From assembly GCA_028274465.1 (NCBI GenBank), contig CM051455.1:40051290-40115289 (forward strand): a stretch of 64,000 nucleotides of DNA, written 5' to 3'. Under the pieces are notes generated by a model. The model saw nothing but the letters and a program-made list of their open reading frames with translations. It was not told where the DNA came from and ran no database searches. Shown here piece by piece: positions 58,124-64,000 of this stretch; position 1 is the stretch's first letter; each line of letters begins with the position of its first letter. The position numbers and the translations under genes were made by a program. Source of the stretch: Plantago ovata. Its lineage: Eukaryota > Streptophyta > Magnoliopsida > Lamiales > Plantaginaceae.

Positions 58124-61100
58124 ATGGCGTGCAGTTCAGGCGGCAACTGCCAATCAGGTTGCTATAGTGACGAAAACTCCGTCAATGATCAGAGCAGAGC
58201 TGCAAATGTCCCCGAAAACAATGGTTCCGCGATTTGCATCAAGTGCAAGGTTACCGAAACCATCGCCGCCACTCACCCGGCGGTATCCGGTGGCGGAGAG
58301 GGGCGGAGATTCTGCGCCAGTTGTTTTCGGAGCAATTTGTTGGGGAAGTTTCGGTTAGCTGTTACTTCAAATGGCATGATTTTGCCTTCTGATAAGGTGC
58401 TTGTTGCATTCTCCGGTGGAATCTCATCTAGGTAATTACCTCATTTTGATTGTCTTTTTTCGATTGTTAGAGTTGTTTAGTTTACCGCTAGTGTTGAAGT
58501 AGAAATGAGGTTTAGCTCTGTTATGCCTGTTACAATCTCAATATCTATATCTTCATTAGGGATTAGATAGATAAAAAATCTATAGTATTTCAATAATGGG
58601 TATCTGACACTGTGTACTGTTCTGCATATATTGTTACATTTTGATGTTTTTTAATGAACATTTTTTATTATCTTCAGGGTGGCTCTTCAATTTGTTCATG
58701 AGATGCAAGTGAAATCGCAAAAGAATTTTGATGCAAGTGCTAGTAAAGACAGACCTCTACCAGTATTTGGTGTTGGTGTTGCCTACATTGATGAAAATAC
58801 TACTCCTCTGACCCCTTCTAAGGATTTTGTTAGAGCGATTGATGAGATGAAACATATTGTGTCAAGTTTGTCTCCACCGGAGAAACATTTCTATGTTGTT
58901 CGGACTGAAGATATTTATTCAGATAATTCTACTTCCACAAAGGGTCCACTGATAGAGTTATTCAATGCGGTTAGTGATACCACTGGAAAAGAAGATCTCT
59001 TGGCACATCTGCGAATGCTGTCTTTACAAAAGGTTTGGTGCTTTCTCAATCAAATAGTTGGTGTGGGAAAGAGATATCATTCTTAGCTTACTGTATTGAC
59101 TTTGTGCAGATTGCTATTGATAATGGATATACCAAAGTGGTGCTAGGAACATGCACTTCACAGATAGCTTGTCGTGTCCTCGAAGCAACTGTTAAGGTTA
59201 GCCCTCCCTCCCGGGTAAAGAGAGAAATGAAAAAACAGAACCCAAAATATTCTCATTTCTTGATGGCATTTGCTTTTTCGTTAATCAGGGGCAAGGTTTC
59301 TCACTGGCTGCAGATATTCAGTTTGTTGATGCACGGTGGGAAGTGCCTGTGGTGCTGCCTCTTCGTGACTGTCTTTTGGATGAGCTAATTATGTTATGCA
59401 GCCTGGACAGGTTTTGTTGCATACTATACGATAAGACCTTATTTGGCAGTTAATAGTATAGTTGAGCTGTATCATATATTTCAGTTATATATATGGTTTC
59501 CTAATGGACATTGTGTTATTTGTTAGGACAGTTTAAAGACTGTTGAAGCAATTCAGCAACCTCGAGCCGGCATAAATGGGCTGATATCCTCATTTGTGAA
59601 AGTATTACAGGTAGGACTTGTAATTGCACAACTCTTTATTACCTTTAAATGTGTGTAAAACTTGATACCAATTACTATAAGGTAACCTCAACGCACCCTT
59701 TCATGGAACAATCCTTTATTATCAAATCCCAGAAGAGCTAGAGCCCAAATCCAAATGAAGCTGGCACAAAAGGGCTGATATCTTCATTTGTAAACATATC
59801 ACTGACAAAAATTGCACATGATTCCTTATTACCCTTAACCTCTGTTGGATAAACGATTACCACAATTATAAGCTCCAAGGCCTTGATAGTTAATAATTCG
59901 TCCTTTCCTTCATATTTTATTAGACTCTCTATGCTGAAACATGATCATCCCTGACCTATTTGCCAGATCCTCGAAATTTTGTGGGAGCTACCTGTGTATC
60001 ACTTCAAGGGCTCAGTAACCTTTTGATTTTCATTGTGTTACTAAAGTTTTCTCCGCTCAAGAAAAGTAAGAAAACTTTAACATGAGGGTCTAAATAATTA
60101 CTTATCCATGCTTGGGTTATAAAATTCACTTTACTCACGATGCTACAGTGCATTATTATGGGTGTGCAGCATTTCCATGTTATTTTTCAACTCTTTTTCA
60201 GACACTTTATTAAGAATTGCTTATTTATGATATTTATCTCGAGTGAAACGACTTATATTTTTGTCATTTTACAGGAGGAAAATCCTGCACGTGAGAGCAC
60301 AATTGTACGGACGGCAGGGAAGCTTACACCTTTCAGTTTCAATAGGGTTCCAGAAATTGGCAATCATAGTGATAATTTGGCTTCTCGAAGGAGGCAAAAG
60401 AAGTACAACTTGAAGCCCAATGAATCTCTACCTCCGGAATCCTTTTGCCTTGTATGCAATAGCCCACTTAAGCATTCTAATGATGCAAGTTTGAACAGTT
60501 CCGAAATTGCAAAAGCAAGTGCTCGAACTATATTGGTTGCGTGTTCAAGTTGCCAATATCAGATTCTTCCAAAAGATCCCTCAACCTGGGATTATTTCTA
60601 CTCACTCCTACCCCAGTCAAAGACTGCCGAATCAATTGAGAACCGAAACAACCAAAAGTTACTAAGGTGAGGCGTCTTTATACATGATTTATTTCTTTGT
60701 TGAGTTTTGTTTGAATGGCACATTTTGGTGTTGTATCCTCTAAAAAGTTATTTCCAAGCCATGTTATCATTTTGTCATTTCTAAATCCGGTGAAGTATTT
60801 GCCATAATAAGACCTTTGCCACCCCCCCCAACTTTTAGTCCCTTTGATACTTGCACCCCTAAACTTTAGCAATTCACTTTTCTCAACTTCTACACTCCAA
60901 AACAACTTCAAGGGATAGACCTTCAAGATCCCTCATTTCCCCTGCTACTACAGAGGGTTAAGTAATGATTTAACTCACCGGGGCAAATAAAAACTGCTAC
61001 TTTGGTAGTGTACAACCTTTACCAATGTGTAACAAATTTAAAATCTGGGTTTTTTAGTGTAGTTTCGATTTTCATGGGTGACAGTGTAAAATAACTAGAA

Positions 61101-61200
61101 TTCGATTTCCTGTTCTAGACCAACTTATTGTTTTTTTTTCCTTTATTGCAGGGAGCAAATACAAGATTGCCTGTTGTCTGACAGTGATGATGGTACCTGA
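58124..61200 (+). CDS. CTU2: Cytoplasmic tRNA 2-thiolation protein 2 (CTU2/NCS2)
   Basis: Seven exons: 58124-58431, 58678-59032, 59110-59196, 59289-59410, 59532-59610, 60275-60666 and 61152-61200. They give 463 aa (Arabidopsis CTU2, At4g35910, about 458) with all phases fitting. The N-terminus has two Cys pairs (CIKCK, FCASC), then a PP-loop-like VLVAFSGGISSR. CTU1, the catalytic partner, has SGGKDS; CTU2 is the degenerate partner. A third Cys set lies in SFCLVCNSPLK and VACSSCQYQI. With CTU1 and URM1 it thiolates wobble U34 of tRNA-Lys, -Glu and -Gln in the cytosol. At exon 5 two acceptors are possible; the downstream one (after GACAG) keeps LDSLKTVEAIQQPRAGING. Only about 46 bp upstream of the ATG are shared with the truncated copies; further up the sequence is palindrome junction. 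Confidence 0.96.
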
Positions 61201-64000
61201 ATCAGTCGTCTTTCCTTGCTGATCTTTTCTCATACACCAAGTTTTGAATGGCTAACTTGAGGATTTTAAGCCTATATTTACCATTAGGGAGTAAGCATTA
61301 AAAAGAAAAACAAAAAGAAAGAAAAGAGGGATTATACAATTAGAACGAAAAATGGATTTGCTCTGCATAAACCATGCACAGTCTCACATTTGGTCGTAGT
61401 TGGTTACTGATTAGTACTGTTCTGAGATATGCATGTTCATGGAATTAACAGGCCTGTGTTGAGCATGTGAAGGTGGTGGGGGTGAAGGGTGTCATTATAT
61501 CTTTATTCATCACATGATGTGTGTACATGACCACCATATCCTATGTACTTTTATCCACTATATACATCCATCTTGGCCTACTCCATTTCCTTGGCACATG
61601 CAAAACTCTCTCTGAAAAGTGAAACCTCACCATCGTGCCAGTGTTTCAAGACTCCGTGTTCACTAGTGTGATGAATGCTTATATCCAAAATGCACTGGAT
61701 GCATTGATTCGGGTAGATTCGGAGTCAGAGTGTTGGACATGTATGTAACTTATGCAATTATGCCTATTTGACAACACCTTTTGGCCTCTCTGCTTCTTTT
61801 CGGTTTGGCAATATACCTGTACTGTTTTTGTTGATTCAAGAAATATGTTTTATGAGCATTGACAGACAGTATCAGTTGCTTAAATTATTCTACCTACGAT
61901 AAGTGTGATTATTATGTGCAGTATATTCTTCAGTATTATTCTTTGGCATGAGCTTGAAATCATTCCAATTGCTGGATAACTTTGAGTTTGACAGGGTTTG
62001 TTGGGTTGTGGGTTATTTTAGGATTTAGGATTTGTTGCATGTGGAACCGGTCCTTTTATGAAGCTAATACATGCTTTAGCTTGTACTTATATGTATTGGC
62101 ATTTACAATGAGCATGAAACCAACTTTTGTAAAAGAACATTCTGGATTGTGGAATATGAAATGTAACACTAACTTTGAAACAAAAGATTCTACATTCAAG
62201 TGTTATTTCCGTTAGTTGATGCGTACCTGCTACTACCAATGCCGCAAAACATTTTAAATGTTCATACTTGAATTAGTATATGAACGTGATGTTACATTAG
62301 AATTGGAATTAAGATCACCTCTCAAAATACATAAAATTAAGATCACTACATATACACTTCCAACGGTAAATTAAAGGGATAAAACTGTACTCTTTAAGTT
62401 TTAACTTAGCTCAGACAGTCAGATTATGTATCAAACTAGCAAAATTTCTTTGGGGACCCTCATCTCTTAGCCCCATAGTCAAATGCACAGTGACCATCAA
62501 ACCCTATGGAGAGTGGAGACCCAATAAGATTTCATTTAAAGCAAAGTTTCGATTCCTGCAACTCAATTGCTTGGCGGGGCCGCGGGTTGACCACTTAATT
62601 GTTTGAATTAGGTCTATGCAAGACATTATGGAAAGGTACTGTTTTTAAGCATGAGAGTTAGCCGGGTTTTATAAGTATGTGGATTTTAAGAGACCGTTTG
62701 AATTTGATTTTAAGAGGGTTGATTTAGGGACGGAAAGAAAAGACTTGTTGAGAGGGAGAAAGATAAAATGTAGATATGAAATAGAGAGTAAGATAGAATG
62801 ACTCTCTAAAGTAGTACCAAATGTAACGACTACTTTAGAGACGCAAGGGGGAGTCTAGAAATGATATTCCAAGAGTCTAGTCTAGTCTGTAAGGATTTGT
62901 GAGTTGGATTATATAATAATTATATTATCATAATATATAGTATAACTTATAAATTATGTTTTCATATAATTTAGAATTAATATAAGGTCAAATAAAGTCC
63001 TAAAAAAGTCAATAATTTACAAAGGGGAAGATTTGTCCTAGGAAGTATATTAATTGTGCCATTGAGATCATATTCTTTTTAAATATTCATTTTTGGATAA
63101 CGATAGAGACATTATATTTGGTGAGTCGGAGTCGGAATAATAAAGTAAGCGAGGGAAAATGGAAAACCAGCTTTGCCGGTGCAAAAGTGGGCATGGGCGG
63201 TGGTGCCGGAGATTCGTCCAAATGTCTTCAAATCTCCCTCGCTTTTTTCTCTCTCTCTCTCTAATCTCTATCACTCTACTATACTTTTCTATTTATTTTA
63301 TTTTATTTTATGCACAACATAATAAGACCAAAAAATAATTACTCAACTGCTTAATACAGAAATCAGGTGCGTCAACATTTTTTTATATATTTATTTTATT
63401 ATTATCAAATATTAATACAACAAAAAACAAATAATAAGATCACTTTTGTCATCATGTAGTATATGATCATTTCATTGTCACCTTCAAGTTTCAACAAACA
63501 ATTTGGGCATACTCCCCTAATATATACTGCCATACCAATATTAAATTTTTCTATTATTTTGTAAAATCATGATTTTTACAAAAATTACTCATGTAGAATT
63601 ATGCAACCATATTGTTGTTATATAATAATCTAAACACACGTACACCTTAATTATCAACGACAACAAAAATGATATCATACTAATGTTTTGGTGTTTGTGT
63701 AGAGAACTTTTAAATTTTCAAGTAAAATTCTTATTATGTTGAAAGATGTGTGAATATAATAAGTGGACCAACGAGATTATTTATATCAGTCGAAACGAAC
63801 TAATTATGTCATTTTTCATGGTTACTTTGACCATGGTGTTGTGACCATTTATTTGAGCAAATAAATAAACAATTTTTCATCTACTTGTAAATAAAGCTAT
63901 TCACTTGCTGGACTTAGATTATGAAACTATTATCCACTATACCATTAATTCTAAGACATTAATTTGATTTTAATCTTTAATGAAAGATGGTCAAAACGCA
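61201..64000. other. Intergenic DNA downstream of CTU2
   Basis: Probably CTU2 3'UTR at the start, then AT-rich sequence. A CT microsatellite lies at about 63248-63262 next to a G/C-richer 100 bp (63.15-63.25 kb) that could be a promoter or 5' leader of a gene outside the window. No supported gene. Confidence 0.5.

Noticed and set aside
63068-63274. 68-codon minus-strand ORF with Arg-rich start
   Set aside because: Its first part is the complement of a CT microsatellite; more likely a promoter or leader of a gene beyond the window.
1-64000. CRISPR arrays, operons, bacterial-type promoters, ribosome binding sites
   Set aside because: The window is plant nuclear DNA with spliceosomal introns; none of these is expected or seen.

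Overview
The window is nuclear DNA from a eudicot plant. Five intron-containing housekeeping genes match well-known plant proteins over their whole length: an insulin-degrading-enzyme-like peptidase, a STELLO-type Golgi glycosyltransferase-like protein, Mg-chelatase subunit H (CHLH/GUN5), the exosome subunit RRP43 and the tRNA thiolation subunit CTU2. There is also a nuclear tRNA-Cys gene. Between them lies AT-rich DNA full of transposon remains and local duplications. The first two genes have Arabidopsis counterparts close together on chromosome 2 (At2g41790 and At2g41770, from memory), so this looks like conserved synteny. I cannot place the species more closely from the sequence alone.

Layout. 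1-6173: 3' part of the peptidase gene (+). 6917-6988: tRNA-Cys. 7.3-33.4 kb: a duplicated, transposon-rich stretch with four copies of a small plant protein (7.3, 18.7, 27.3 and 30.6 kb), two F-box genes (9.5 kb, interrupted by a stop; 33.2 kb, cut down to the F-box end), STELLO (12.4-15.8 kb, minus) and a secreted cysteine-rich peptide (27.9 kb, minus). Within it, 18.54-23.66 kb and 30.47-32.8 kb are copies of one ancestral segment. The first holds a 3850-bp TIR transposon that carries fragments of two host genes; the second holds three other insertions. Each copy shows the empty site of the other's insertions. 34.5-39.7 kb: CHLH (minus), with a G-box about 310 bp upstream. 41.2-44.5 kb: RRP43 (minus).

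44.6-58.0 kb is the most striking part. It is a very large, nearly perfect inverted repeat with arms of about 5.5 kb (44597-50110 and 52462-57977) around a 2.35-kb spacer, lying between the divergent genes RRP43 and CTU2. Each arm holds the 5' flank of RRP43, a 1.3-kb hAT element with its 8-bp target duplication, tiny shuffled pieces of the RRP43 and CTU2 5' ends, a 301-bp copy of the CTU2 5' end, and part of a broken Ty3/gypsy-type retroelement. The intact CTU2 gene follows directly at 58.1 kb and shares only about 46 bp of upstream sequence with the copies. The structure could form a hairpin RNA matching CTU2 exon 1. It could also be an assembly problem, although a few differences between the arms argue against a pure artefact.

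How the genes relate: they are independent housekeeping functions (peroxisomal peptide turnover, cellulose synthase trafficking, chlorophyll synthesis and retrograde signalling, RNA decay, tRNA wobble modification). The one place where context may matter is the CTU2/RRP43 promoter region, now occupied by the palindrome. 61.2-64.0 kb has no gene I can support.
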